NCBI GenBank assembly: GCA_033725935.1
Contig: MU867082.1
Coordinates: 432,949 to 496,948, forward strand
Length of the DNA: 64,000 bases
Direction: 5' to 3'
Origin: Cladorrhinum sp. PSN259
Lineage: Eukaryota > Ascomycota > Sordariomycetes > Sordariales > Podosporaceae
Part shown: positions 55,049 through 64,000 of the stretch, one piece after another
Numbering within the stretch: position 1 is the first letter of the stretch
Layout of the letters: every line of letters begins with the position of its first letter
Made by a program: the position numbers and the translations under genes
Notes under the pieces: generated by a model
Seen by the model: only the letters and a program-made list of their open reading frames with translations
What the model was told of the DNA's origin: nothing
Databases searched by the model: none

Positions 55049-56294
55049 AAAAGGGCGCTGCGGTTTTTGAGAAAAGGTACCACCGAAAAACTCGACGATA
55101 ATGATGTGTAATCGGCATCGTCTTGACTCGAGGACTGGGGACAGAGAGGCGGGAAAACGTGTTTATGCCAACAAAACGCCCAGTACCAAGCTCCGCCGTC
55201 GTCTCAAGTTTTGGATGACTCACAATAAGCAAACGAAAGGAAGTTTACCAACGCAATGAGGCGCAAAAGCTAGAAGTTAGATGCATGAGATGGAAGCGCC
55301 AACCGGAGGAACACGAACCACCTTCGTCGTCATCTCGCATTCCAACCTGGCATGCATTCATCCAAAACCCTCCAGCTGACCCGCCAAACCAGTGAGAGCT
55401 AAAAGGGGGAGAAGAATACCGCACGAACCATCAACAATAAACACCACTACAACCCATTTCACACGAGAACCAGTACACGAGCATGGTCCCATATCACCGT
55501 GGGAAGACATGAAAGCCAGCCTCGTCAGCTACGCAACACACACACACACACACACACAAACACACAAAAACACACCCTATTCCCAACTGTTAAAGCCAGA
55601 GAAAAAACTGAAACTCATGCAATCTCCTCAAACCAAGTTGAACCGAGAACATGGGCACAGGCAATAACTTATCAAGAACATCATGTCCGGGCAGGGACCG
55701 ATACCGCTTGCTCGAAATAGCAAATAAGAGATTGAGAAAGATACCAAAGTTAGATATATATGCAGAATAATAGAGAAAGACAACAAAACAGCAAAATAAA
55801 AGCTGCAAGAAGCCAAAAAATAATACAAACACCATTTCATTCATTCTATCCCGTTAACGTTCTCATACATTCACATCTTGATTACATCATGTATTAGTCA
55901 TGCCATGTTCTGTATGCCTCAATTGGAGACTGTTGGTTGTTATTAAGCAAGTCACTTACAGGAAACTATCAGTCATCGGATATGTATGGTACATCAACAA
56001 CCGATGTTTGTTACAGTTACGTAGTGTCCCACAGCAACAATAAACCTCTAAAGCGTGACAAAAAAAAAAGCGTCAAAAGACTCAAAAGGGTGAAGAATTC
56101 ATCTCAAATTCCACTACTCATTCATCATACCTCTGACTCCCAAGCCCACAGGGGATATCAAACTATTGAGAAGAAAAACTAAAGTAAAGAAAAAAGTAAA
56201 AGAAAACCCTGAAAGAAGAAACCATCATGCTCTCGTGAAACACAACCTGTGCTATAGGATCATAACCCTTCATTCTAGCTCTGGCCGCTCAAAT
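55049..56294. other. convergent intergenic region, (CA)n
   Basis: Between the methyltransferase (+) and Vip1 (-) genes. It contains a (CA)n run at about 55535-55558 and AT-rich sequence at 55690-56100. No coding support was found. Confidence 0.6.
55535..55558 (+). repeat. (CA)n microsatellite
   Basis: About 11-12 CA units, followed by CA-rich imperfect sequence. Confidence 0.9.
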
Positions 56295-57221
56295 TTAGGA
56301 AATAACCTCGGACTTCTCCAGACCGCTTCCCTTCGTGGGGCCAGTCTTATTCTCCTCCCCAGTAACCCCGGCGGGCGCGGCACCAGGAACCTCCTCATTC
56401 GACTTCTTGCTACCCTCCGCTGACGCATCGGTGCCCTTCGTAAACCTCCCAAAGACCTTATCCAACCCCGAAGCCACATAACTGCTTCCACCGCTCTCAG
56501 CCTTCTTCAGATCTGCAAGTCTCTTCGCCTCATTGTGGATATCCTGCACCTGCTTCGAGCTGGCAGTATAAAAGTCCACCAGCTTCTTCCCAGTGGGGTG
56601 CTCCGACACCATCTCAAAGTAGGAGCCCAAGCCATTCAACCAGCTGTTGGCACGGGCAGTCAACCCGTAGCTCTGATCAGCTGCCTTGGCCTTGTCGGAG
56701 GCGTGCGTTCGCTCGTCAAGCTGCTTGACGGTATTGACGAACTTGGTGCTGACCTGGTGCTTCTCGTCAAGGGAAATGGCCGTTTGGAGACCGGTATCAG
56801 CGACGAGGTATCCGTGAGCGAGGATCTCAGCAAGGATACGGGAGCGGGGCTTCTCCTCTTGGGTGATGGTTGTGTCGTCTGAGGAACGTGGGACGTCCTC
56901 CTCTGTCGGGGTAGAAGTGCCGTCAGAGGCGCCCGTGACCGAGATCTCGTTCTCGCCGAGCTTGGTGTGGTTCAGAAGGAGGGCGGTGCGGGCTGCTGTT
57001 TCCTTCTCGAAAGTGACTGTTGCGGTCTTGGTGGTGCCTTCTGTGCTGACTTCGATGGAGGTGATCTTGCCGCTGCGAGGGAACACAGATGTAAGTGACT
57101 TGGTGTGGTGAGGACAGGGGGATAGGGTGGTGGTTGTTGCTTACCAGAAGCTGAAGAACTCCTTGATCTCCTTGTCATCAGTGCCGGGGGCAACATTCTT
57201 GACATATACTGTGGCAGCCAT
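56295..57221 (-). CDS. Vip1-type RRM protein
   Basis: Small RNA-recognition-motif protein similar to fission yeast Vip1. Exon 1 (57221-57145) and exon 2 (57072-56295) give 284 residues. The junction, inside TGC, restores IKEFFSFCGKITSIEV, the RRM helix 1/strand 2 segment of this family. Residues 1-75 form the RRM: VYVKNVAPGTD is RNP2-like, and the RNP1 position reads TKTATVTFEKE, which lacks the usual aromatic pair, as in Vip1/SDR-type RRMs. After a Ser/Thr/Asp linker (~76-105), a helical region follows: RSRILAEILAHGYLVAD, SLDEKHQVSTKFVNTVKQ, RANSWLNGLGSYFEMV and KLVDFYTASSKQVQDIHNEAKRLADL (quoted in two parts: KLVDFYTASSKQ and VQDIHNEAKRL). The tail is Gly/Glu/Lys-rich. It is probably cytosolic or nuclear; relatives are known as stress-related, but the role here is unproven. 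Confidence 0.88.
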
Positions 57222-58101
57222 TTTTGCAGTGACTGTATAATCTGTTGAGGTTCGTTGGGGTGAAATTGGGTAGTTTCAACGTCTGTTTGCGTGCAGGGTT
57301 TGCTTTAACGTGTTTGTTCACGAAAAAAGATAATGAGGCTGTATTGGTGTTTTGGTATGGGCGGGAATATGGAAAAGAATGTGAAACTGGGAAGGGTAGG
57401 TTCTTTAAAGGGATTGCGTTGGTGGTAACTGCCAAGATGATGTCGTTGATTGCTGGAACTGCCTCGAAGAAGCAAGACCAGACAGAGAGAGGGGCAGGAG
57501 CTGCTGTGGAACGGGGCAATCAAGTGTCGTCATCGGCTGATCGCGGGGCCGTTTGATTGTGGCTGTGTCTGAACTGTAACGCGGCAAATGTCTGTCCAGC
57601 GCCCAAGACCCGCTAAAATGTGGCTTCGGATGGGCCTTCAGGTTGACAGGGTCCAGCTTTCTCAGGGGGGCCGTCCACGTCATAACCTTTCAAATTCAGG
57701 TTGAAGCATGTGAATACTGAGTGCCAGCTTTTCCACTCAACCAGCCTCAACTGGTTGCGTGGACGCGACGTATCGCGCAATTTGGCAGAAATAACATGTG
57801 CAATATCTTTATCCGGTGGCTTTTTGTCGTTAATCACTTTTTACACAAACAGTCCATCGTCATATGTAGCTGTTGAAAGTTCAAACAATTTCCCGAGTCC
57901 CGAACCACTCCATTCAATGGTTTTGGAGTGCGGGGTTCATCGTGGATCACATCACTCGCCCACTTGCAAGGTGTCATGTCTCAACAATTCAGCAATTGAT
58001 AAATTCCCATTTGCTTCGTCTAACTTTATGTTCATAATGTATAGAGATCCCAGAACCATAACTCCGGCCCGCGTGCATTAAAAGATGTAATAATAATTCC
58101 A
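57222..58101. other. intergenic, no gene seen
   Basis: Promoter side of the Vip1-type gene and 3' flank of the small-protein gene (both minus). I see no RNA gene or repeat of note. Confidence 0.55.
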
Positions 58102-58371
58102 TCACTTGTCGTCGTTGCTGGTCTTAGCCGTTTTGGCGAACTTCTTGGTGACCTCGTCATCCAGAGGACCCTTGGGGTTTGAAGTCAGGCTCTGAAGAAA
58201 CGTTAGCAATGCATTCTGTCGGTGTTATGTGCCTCAAATATTATTGCGGACCTCAAGAGCCTTCTTGTTGGCATCGACCTTGTCACCAACATCATCGATT
58301 CCCTTGCCAGATCCGGGGACATCATGAAGCTGCTTGCCAGTCTGTTGCTCAGGGGGAGGTGATTGCGGCAT
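58102..58371 (-). CDS. small conserved fungal protein, 69 residues, unknown function
   Basis: Two short exons, 58371-58252 (40 codons) and 58191-58102 (29 codons plus stop). The first is rich in Pro/Gln with HDVPGSGKGIDDVGDKVDA, the second is SLTSNPKGPLDDEVTKKFAK. The donor is GTCCGC rather than GTAAGT, but the in-frame join (KALE|SLTSNP) yields a sequence I recognise as a small acidic/basic helical protein conserved in filamentous fungi without known function (MPQSPPPEQQTG start). Without the splice the frame ends at nine codons past the donor. No signal or membrane segment; it is probably intrinsically disordered. It is divergent from the coiled-coil gene, 580 nt apart. Confidence 0.75.
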
Positions 58372-58951
58372 GGTGATTGTGTTTAATTGGTAGGATTCTG
58401 TGTCTTGTCCAAGAGTGTCTGCGGTATAAAGGAAAGTTGGATGAACTTGCAATTGTTCTCCAGGAGCAGGCGAGTTTCAGCTTATATAGATGGCTGACTG
58501 CAGTTGATTGACATCACTGTACCTTAACCTTTCCCGTCTTTCATCTCACCATTGAACAATTACATCATGGCACTCATCAAACGCATTTTGCCGATCCTGA
58601 TGCAGCTGCAGGTGTTGTTCGATGCGTGTCCCACTTTTAACTTGCAGGCTGGCTCAGGGCCCAAGCTTCCGTGGCTTCCTGCGCAACGGAAGGAAGCTTC
58701 CTCCGCAGCATCTCCAAATTATTCACCGATACTGATCAGCAGAGTCAAAGTAAGAAATTTGTTTGCGGCATACTATTAGAGATTGCCATTGCTAGAAGAT
58801 ATCTATTTCTACTTTGCTGCGGACATCTTTTGTAGCTTTTGTACAGCTCCGAGCAACCTGTTGCACTTGCACCCTGCAGCTTAGGATTTCCAATAACCTC
58901 CACCTCCGCTCGAACGTGGCACGAGCTTTCCGCGCCTTGATACACCGCAAA
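58372..58951. other. divergent intergenic region
   Basis: 580 nt between the divergent small-protein gene and the Ser/Thr-rich coiled-coil gene. No assigned elements. Confidence 0.55.
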
Positions 58952-60175
58952 ATGCCAGACTTGAACTCGGTTCCAGCATCTCCCCACTTCCTCGCTACTT
59001 CGTCTCGTCAGTCTTCACAGCAAATGGCTCCCAGTTCACCGTCCATCAACATCCTGCCTTCAAACCAGGAACTTGTCAACAACCCCACCAGCTCAGTTGC
59101 CTTGCCGTCGCCCCAGTTTCCACACATCAGCCACGTCCCAGGATCCGCAATGGGAGACAACACTGGAGTTGGTCAAGGGCCAGGGCCTCAGCGTCACCCA
59201 CGCCCGGTGACTGCTAGTGACATCCACTCCCAGCTCGAAAAGGAACAAGAGGCAGTTGTAAGTCAAGATACTGCCGTCTCTGCTCGATACATTTGCTCAC
59301 AATACCTTTCCTAGGTCAACCGACTTACGCGCGAACTCGCTCTCCTGCGTGCCGCACATAACGCGTCTGTCGTGTCTACGACATCCTCCACAAGTGCTAC
59401 TACGACTGAACCGATCCCTCCTCTTGAGACGTACCGTGGCCGCCATCAACGCACATCATCGAACACTAGCATAAGAAGCAATGTGGGTTCAGTCTCAGGT
59501 AGCTCAATGGCGCCCGGCATCTCCTCACCCGTTCCTGTTCGTATAAGTCCAGCCACTGGGCTTCCAGCAACCCTTGCCGATGTCGCGCGTCAACGACGAG
59601 CTAGTACAACTTCTCGCCGTAGCAGGGCGGGTTCGCCTGCTCCCCACGAACAGTCCGGCTACTTTTCTTCTGCCATGAATCGTTCCCACTCTGCCACCAC
59701 ATCCGTTATCGCCACCCCAGGAGCTGACACAGACGCATCATCTGTAATCCTGCCAGCGACGCCCCGAATGGAAGAGGCAATGTATTACCGCGAGCAACTC
59801 AACAGTGTCAGGGCAGAGAATGAGGCTCTCAAGCAGAGGTTGAAGGAATTGGAAGGCCTGATTCGACAGAGGAGAGAAAGCAACGCCAGTCCCTCCGCTG
59901 GTGGAGGTGCCAACGCTCCAACTAGCGCGGGCGCTCGCTCTGGCAGTAGGCCAAGAAGTGATAGTGTCAGCACCACGACGAGCGTGGCTGCTAGTGTGGC
60001 TACGAGTGCCACGGGGGCCGGCGGCATCAGCGTTGCTGCTCAGAGGGACAGACCTAGGGTGGTCAGCCAGATCAGCTCGCCATCGACAGTTGGATTTGGG
60101 GTCCCAGAGGATGAGCTCAGAGTTGGGGAGAGCGCTTCCAGTTTAGGTTTGCCTAACCCTGGGTCACAGAGATGA
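58952..60175 (+). CDS. Ser/Thr-rich coiled-coil protein of unknown function
   Basis: Exons 58952-59257 and 59315-60175 (phase 0 junction) give 388 residues. The frame is open upstream of the first ATG but without an ATG, so MPDLNSVPASPHFL is the start. The best conserved part flanks the intron: RHPRPVTASDIHSQLEKEQEAV then VNRLTRELALLRAAHNASVVS, a predicted coiled coil interrupted by the splice site. Most of the rest is Ser/Thr/Ala/Pro-rich and disordered, with a Ser/Arg-rich basic patch (RQRRASTTSRRSRAGS) that looks like kinase substrate sequence. A second coiled coil follows at ~235-275 (MYYREQLNSVRAENEALKQR, then LKELEGLIRQRRES). Relatives in filamentous fungi are annotated as hypothetical proteins; I assign no function. 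Probably cytoskeleton- or scaffold-related, but that is only a guess from architecture. Confidence 0.78.
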
Positions 60176-60889
60176 GCTCACTGGATGGACTCAAGTTTAT
60201 GGGGCGATGAAGAGGAAGTTAAAGGCTGGTTGAGTATCCTCTCGACTTTGAACTTCTTCTCATTCGTGTCTATATCCGGGTTCTGTTCACAAGGGGTCTC
60301 AGCCTGAAAGTTTTGTTTTTTCCTTTTTCTTTCTTTGGTTCTTTTTACTTTCCAGTTTTAGGGATACAGCTCGTTTCAGAAGTTTTCCTTGTTTTGGCGA
60401 CACAAAATGGTGTTTTAGGGGAGTCTGTCTCGGTATGTGAAGGCGGCTGGCGCATATCTTTTGGTAGGGTCAGTCGAGGTGTTTTTTATTTATTTGTCTT
60501 TTGTTGTGTTCTTCACTGCTTGAGCGAAGTCTTTTTACCTTGTAGAAAGTTCCTGCTTGTATGAGTGATAGCTTGGGGTTGTCGGCTTTTGGTGTTTGAC
60601 GATTTGTGACCAAGGGGATTTGAGTTGTTGAGTTCTCGGTGGTAGAAACATTTCAGAACTAGAAACAGAAACAGAAATAGAAACAGCGTAAATGAGAATA
60701 TGGTGTAAAACAACAGTTGAGCATACACCAATGAAGCCTATTCGCCTTTGGCGGCTGTCTATCAATGCGATTCTTGTTCTTGTGAAGTAGACAATCTGGG
60801 GCTGTGATATTGATGATCGCTCCCTTTTTTCTTGTCTGACCTGGCAGACAACATATTCACATTTTCTCAACAAAGCCACACACAATTCA
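60176..60889. other. intergenic, no gene seen
   Basis: 3' flank of the coiled-coil gene; T-rich around 60310-60360 and 60480-60510. The long minus-strand frame over this area is a shadow of the tRNA and its flank. Confidence 0.6.
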
Positions 60890-61007
60890 GGCCGTGTGGC
60901 GCAACGGTAGCGCGTTACTTTCCGGTTTCTAACTTCTGAAATAATTCTCTCAAAGTTGATAATTTCTCGATTGGTAAAGGCTCTGGGTTCGAGTCCCAGC
61001 ATGGTCG
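60890..61007 (+). tRNA. tRNA-Arg(CCG) with 46-nt intron
   Basis: The cloverleaf folds with a 7-bp acceptor stem (GGCCGTG with CATGGTC, two G-U pairs), D stem GCGC/GCGC, anticodon stem TTACT with GGTAA, variable AGGCT, and T arm CTGGG-TTCGAGT-CCCAG. The anticodon at 60922-60924 is CCG, reading CGG (Arg). The intron at 60926-60971 sits at the canonical position one base after the anticodon. The B box GGTTCGAGTCC is at 60986-60996, and T runs from 61010 give a Pol III terminator. Acceptor and discriminator (G) fit known tRNA-Arg(CCG). I excluded Trp (CCA) because the loop reads CCG. Confidence 0.92.
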
Positions 61008-61917
61008 AATTTTGTTTTTATCTCTTTTTCCCCTTCATTTACGTTAAGTCCAGACAACCTGAGCCGGGAGAGTCGAGACATCAGGTACTGTACATATACA
61101 TACATGCATGCATAACATACCTGCAATTTATTTTACCATTACCTATTTTACTTCTCCCTTTTCTTGTTCTCTTACTCGGTTCTATTACTGTAGCTGTCAA
61201 GAAGTTGTAGAGGAACAGTATCTTGATAGATTTCAGTTCTCACTGGACATAGGTAATGAAGCGACACTTTAAGTCGTCTTTATGAGCGGTGTGGTAACGA
61301 GGTTCTAATTACTTCTTTAAGGAGTTACTTAATAAAGTTTGGAACCCTTGGAGATGGGATCGTTAAGAGTAGGCGTATGCTATATAAGGTATAATGTCTG
61401 GTCTAGTCTCTGAGAATAGGGCAGCCAGATTCGTCAACGTCATGTCATCATGATAGTTGGGGTAAGACTGATACGAACGGGAGGCTTTATTAATAGATCT
61501 AAGAAAAGAGTCGGAAGTGAATAAATCTAGTGAAGTATATTAAATGAGCTGTCTGCTTTTTTATGTATTTGTTTATTTACTGAAGCGAAGCCAGCTTCTT
61601 CTACACGATTTTTCAAATCGATTCTGCCGATTCTGATTCGTGGTTTAGAAATCGATTGTCATTAGTCAATTTGTAGCATTTGCATCATATTCCTTAGACA
61701 TACCTCAATGATGCTTAAGTATGCGGCCAGTGACTCGAAGTAACCGTCCCTGCTGAGCATCGAGAATCTGACAATATTGGATCCGTTCCGTCTGAAATTT
61801 TAGTCATTGCAATTGCAAGATCCAGCTCATGTGCGCCAACTTTCCAAAAAGATACTGGTTATTGTAGATCGAGTCGAAACATCTTAAGCGCCAGCCTAAT
61901 TACTTTAATTGATTACA
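61008..61917. other. AT-rich intergenic region
   Basis: Begins with the Pol III terminator, then about 900 nt of AT-rich DNA with ATA and CAT microrepeats. Gene-free on both strands; possibly RIP-affected remnant, though no repeat ends are seen. Confidence 0.55.
61010..61019 (+). terminator. Pol III terminator of tRNA-Arg
   Basis: T4 and T5 runs separated by a G, immediately after the tRNA 3' end. Confidence 0.8.
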
Positions 61918-63536
61918 TCATGAGAACCTCCCCTGGAACCTCTTCTTGAGCCTTTCCTCACTAATTCGAAAAGAGTCAGGGAACCAAGCATCTAACCTGC
62001 TGTCATTTGGATCATCGTCACCTTCCCCATCCATCATTGCAACCAACGCCTTGGCACACATCCAGCAAAGCACCATCCCATGTCCCTGAAAACTGGCGCT
62101 AACCCATAACCCCTTCTCTCCAGGAACCTCACCCACCAAAGGAAATCCATCAGGACTGAACCCCATGATTCCCGTCCACTCCTGTCGCACTCTTCCCCCA
62201 CCATCATCCTCACCCCAATTCTCTCCCCCAAAGTACCTGACTGCGGTATCCCTCAAATATTCGCTTACCCCTTCGTTCAACCTCGAATCATCCGTAATCC
62301 CAAATTCCATCATCCCGCCCTCAGACTTCTCCCCTCTGACCAACCCGCCTCCCATAATCACATCCCCTTCGTACCGAGCACCGACACCTTTTTGTCTCGT
62401 GACCATATACTCGTATCCACCATCATATATGAAACTGTACGTAGTGTCTAACCCTTCTTTTGGCATCTTGCTTCCTGGTCGTTGAGCCGTGACCTGTCCT
62501 CTGAGCGGGACGATAACGCCTTGAAACTTTGAGGGCAGCAGAGCGGCCGTGTACCCGTTGGTAGCTAACACCACTCTTTTTGCCTTTATTTCCTGTCCTC
62601 CTTCAGCCTTTACCGACCACAAACCATCGTCACCTTTTTCCAACGCGGTGACTTTGGTTCCGGTCCACAAGCCCATGCCTCTTTCGAGACACTTCTTGAC
62701 CAACCCCACGGCGAATTTGTATGACGACAAGCTCCCGGCGTAGTATCTCACCGCGCCCTTGACCGTCTCTGCGTTTCCTTCCCACGTGGTGTCACTGACT
62801 TTGAAAACGCGTTTCGCTTCCTCACTTTCGTAGATCTTGTATTCTCCCTCCTTTTGGTTGCCAAACGCTTCGCTCATCGATTTGACTCCGTCGAGACTGG
62901 ATTCCCACTCGTGCTGATCGTAGATGACGTCGACCGTCTCCCCTTCCCATGCCTCGCAGTTCATTCGTTCGTCACGAATGAACTGGTGGACTTTTTGGAT
63001 GTTGTTTAGCTCCAGAGTTGCAATCTTCTTGGCTTCTTCCAAGCCGACGGTTGAGACGTGGTGCTGAAAGCTGCGGTATGAGGCTGCTTTGGTGTGACCA
63101 CCTGTATATATTTGTCAGTATTCATAAACACTATGCCCACCACACACACACTTATTCAAAGACAGAAAAAGGGTGCGTTACCATTCCGTCCTGTAGCGCC
63201 AGAACAAGTCTGCCTCGCCTCGAGCATCACGACCTTCCATTGCTTTTTTGCCTCCGTCACCTCGTCCTCCGAGTCTCCTTTTGCTTCCTCCGAGCCGACT
63301 TTAGAGTTCCTGGCACTGGCACTTAATAACCCCCACGCAACAGAGGCACCCGTGATCCCGCTCCCAATGATAACCGTGTCCGCCTCGCTCGGCAGCAGTT
63401 TATCCCCGCTCTTCTGATCTCTCATACTCGAGTAATCAGCCACTTGTTCGTCTGGGGGATCCTGCCAGTAACTTTTTGTTGGTGGTGCCGGGCCGGTGGT
63501 GGGGAACGAGACTGGGATTTTGGCGCGTTGGTCCAT
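61918..63536 (-). CDS. DAO-type FAD-dependent oxidoreductase
   Basis: Flavoprotein of the D-amino-acid/sarcosine oxidase-like (DAO) superfamily, which oxidises C-N bonds of amino acids or amines. Exons 63536-63182 and 63101-61918 give 512 residues. The FAD site is GSGITG at 58-63, with the ribose-binding Glu at 106 (KVVMLEARQTCSGATGRN). Between them lies an atypical acidic insert of about 17 residues (SEEAKGDSEDEVTE). The junction, in GGT, restores GRNGGHTKAASY, the DAO-conserved RNGG element. VVLATNGYTAALLP and PLRGQVTA match the second FAD strand; ERPGRK-like C-terminal WTGIMGFSPDGFPLVGEVPG and the closing GHGMVLCWMCAKALVAM complete the domain. The first ATG upstream of MDQRAK is not needed. 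The C-terminus lacks a PTS1 tripeptide (it ends RFS). Substrate unknown. Confidence 0.9.
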
Positions 63537-64000
63537 TTCTTTCAATGTTCTCGTTCTGCAAAACTGTTGTAGAATTTTTTTTTTTAAAAAAAAAATCGAT
63601 GAGATACTCCGGTATGTTTGTTTCTCTGGTTTAGGAGAGGAATGGGTTGGAGTTGAAAGTTTAAAGCGGGGAAAGGCCGATAAAAGCCCAAACGTGAGAC
63701 CCAAAGTTTCGTCCAATGAAGTTGTAGTCGTACCTACTAGTGAAACAAAGAGCGGGACCCATCGGAGATTTCGTCCATGATCCGCTACCTACATAGCTAT
63801 ACTAATTGCTTGTAAGCTAATAATAATCGTGTGTATGAACAAGACGTGCAGATAACTGGCAAGCAAAGCAGCAAGGGGTCGAAAACGGTTTCAAAACCCC
63901 CAACTCTTTACTGATTGTAAATCAATTGACCAAGATTTCCTCAACTTGATCACGAAAGTTCAATGGACAGCCAGCTACCCTCATATATGCAGAATTGTGT
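63537..64000. other. upstream region of FAD oxidoreductase, window edge
   Basis: A run of T and A near 63577-63592 and a CCAAT near 63712. No coding exon belonging to another gene was recognised before the window end. Confidence 0.55.

Noticed and set aside
60535..61002. 155-codon frame on - over the tRNA
   Set aside because: LGLEPRAFTN-type start is the usual artefact of translating the antisense of a tRNA T arm.

Overview
The window is nuclear DNA from a filamentous ascomycete (Pezizomycotina; a Sordariomycete-like genome is my inference, not proven). The evidence is short GT-AG introns with GTAAGT/GTATGT donors in most genes, families typical of filamentous ascomycetes (SAT4/PTH11-type rhodopsin-domain 7TM proteins, a LaeA-type methyltransferase, Vip1, a gp1-like protein), wide intergenic spaces rich in microsatellites, and an intron-bearing tRNA. 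No operon, CRISPR or bacterial signal is present. I rebuilt splice junctions by hand from consensus sites, reading frame and family conservation; exon coordinates are in each entry.

Layout. 1-9 kb: a rhodopsin-domain 7TM protein (+), an NAD-dependent epimerase-like SDR (+), a TB2/DP1/HVA22 (Yop1/REEP-like) ER-shaping protein (+) and a second rhodopsin-domain 7TM protein (-). 10.5-19.6 kb: three nuclear genes for mitochondrial proteins close together (COA4, MGM101, PAM16), with a Mid2-like single-pass cell-surface protein between MGM101 and PAM16, then YIP1 of the ER-Golgi pathway. 21-28.4 kb: RCC1 (Ran exchange factor), a 16-cysteine CxC protein (DUF7871-like) with a cluster of CCAAT boxes upstream, a family-16 lysine methyltransferase, and a cytidine/deoxycytidylate deaminase-like protein. 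28.4-48.8 kb: about 20 kb with a single convincing gene, a gp1-like conserved fungal protein, flanked by about 9 kb and 10 kb without coding signal. 48.8-55 kb: an 803-residue lineage-specific protein, a 280-bp MITE-like inverted-repeat element, and a LaeA-type methyltransferase whose SAM-binding motif is encoded by a 30-nt microexon. 56-63.5 kb: a Vip1-type RRM protein, a 69-residue conserved small protein, a Ser/Thr-rich coiled-coil protein, tRNA-Arg(CCG) with an intron, and a DAO-type FAD oxidoreductase.

The genes are mostly independent housekeeping and sensing functions and do not form a biosynthetic cluster. I see no gene set that amounts to a new multi-gene system. The best leads are the symmetrical, skippable microexon in the methyltransferase; a CBC:HapX-like CCAAT-N11/12-GAT array upstream of the cysteine-rich protein; the MITE-like element; two 12-nt telomere-repeat matches in gene-free DNA (possible telomerase-RNA template or telobox sites); and the 20-kb gene-poor island around the gp1-like gene.
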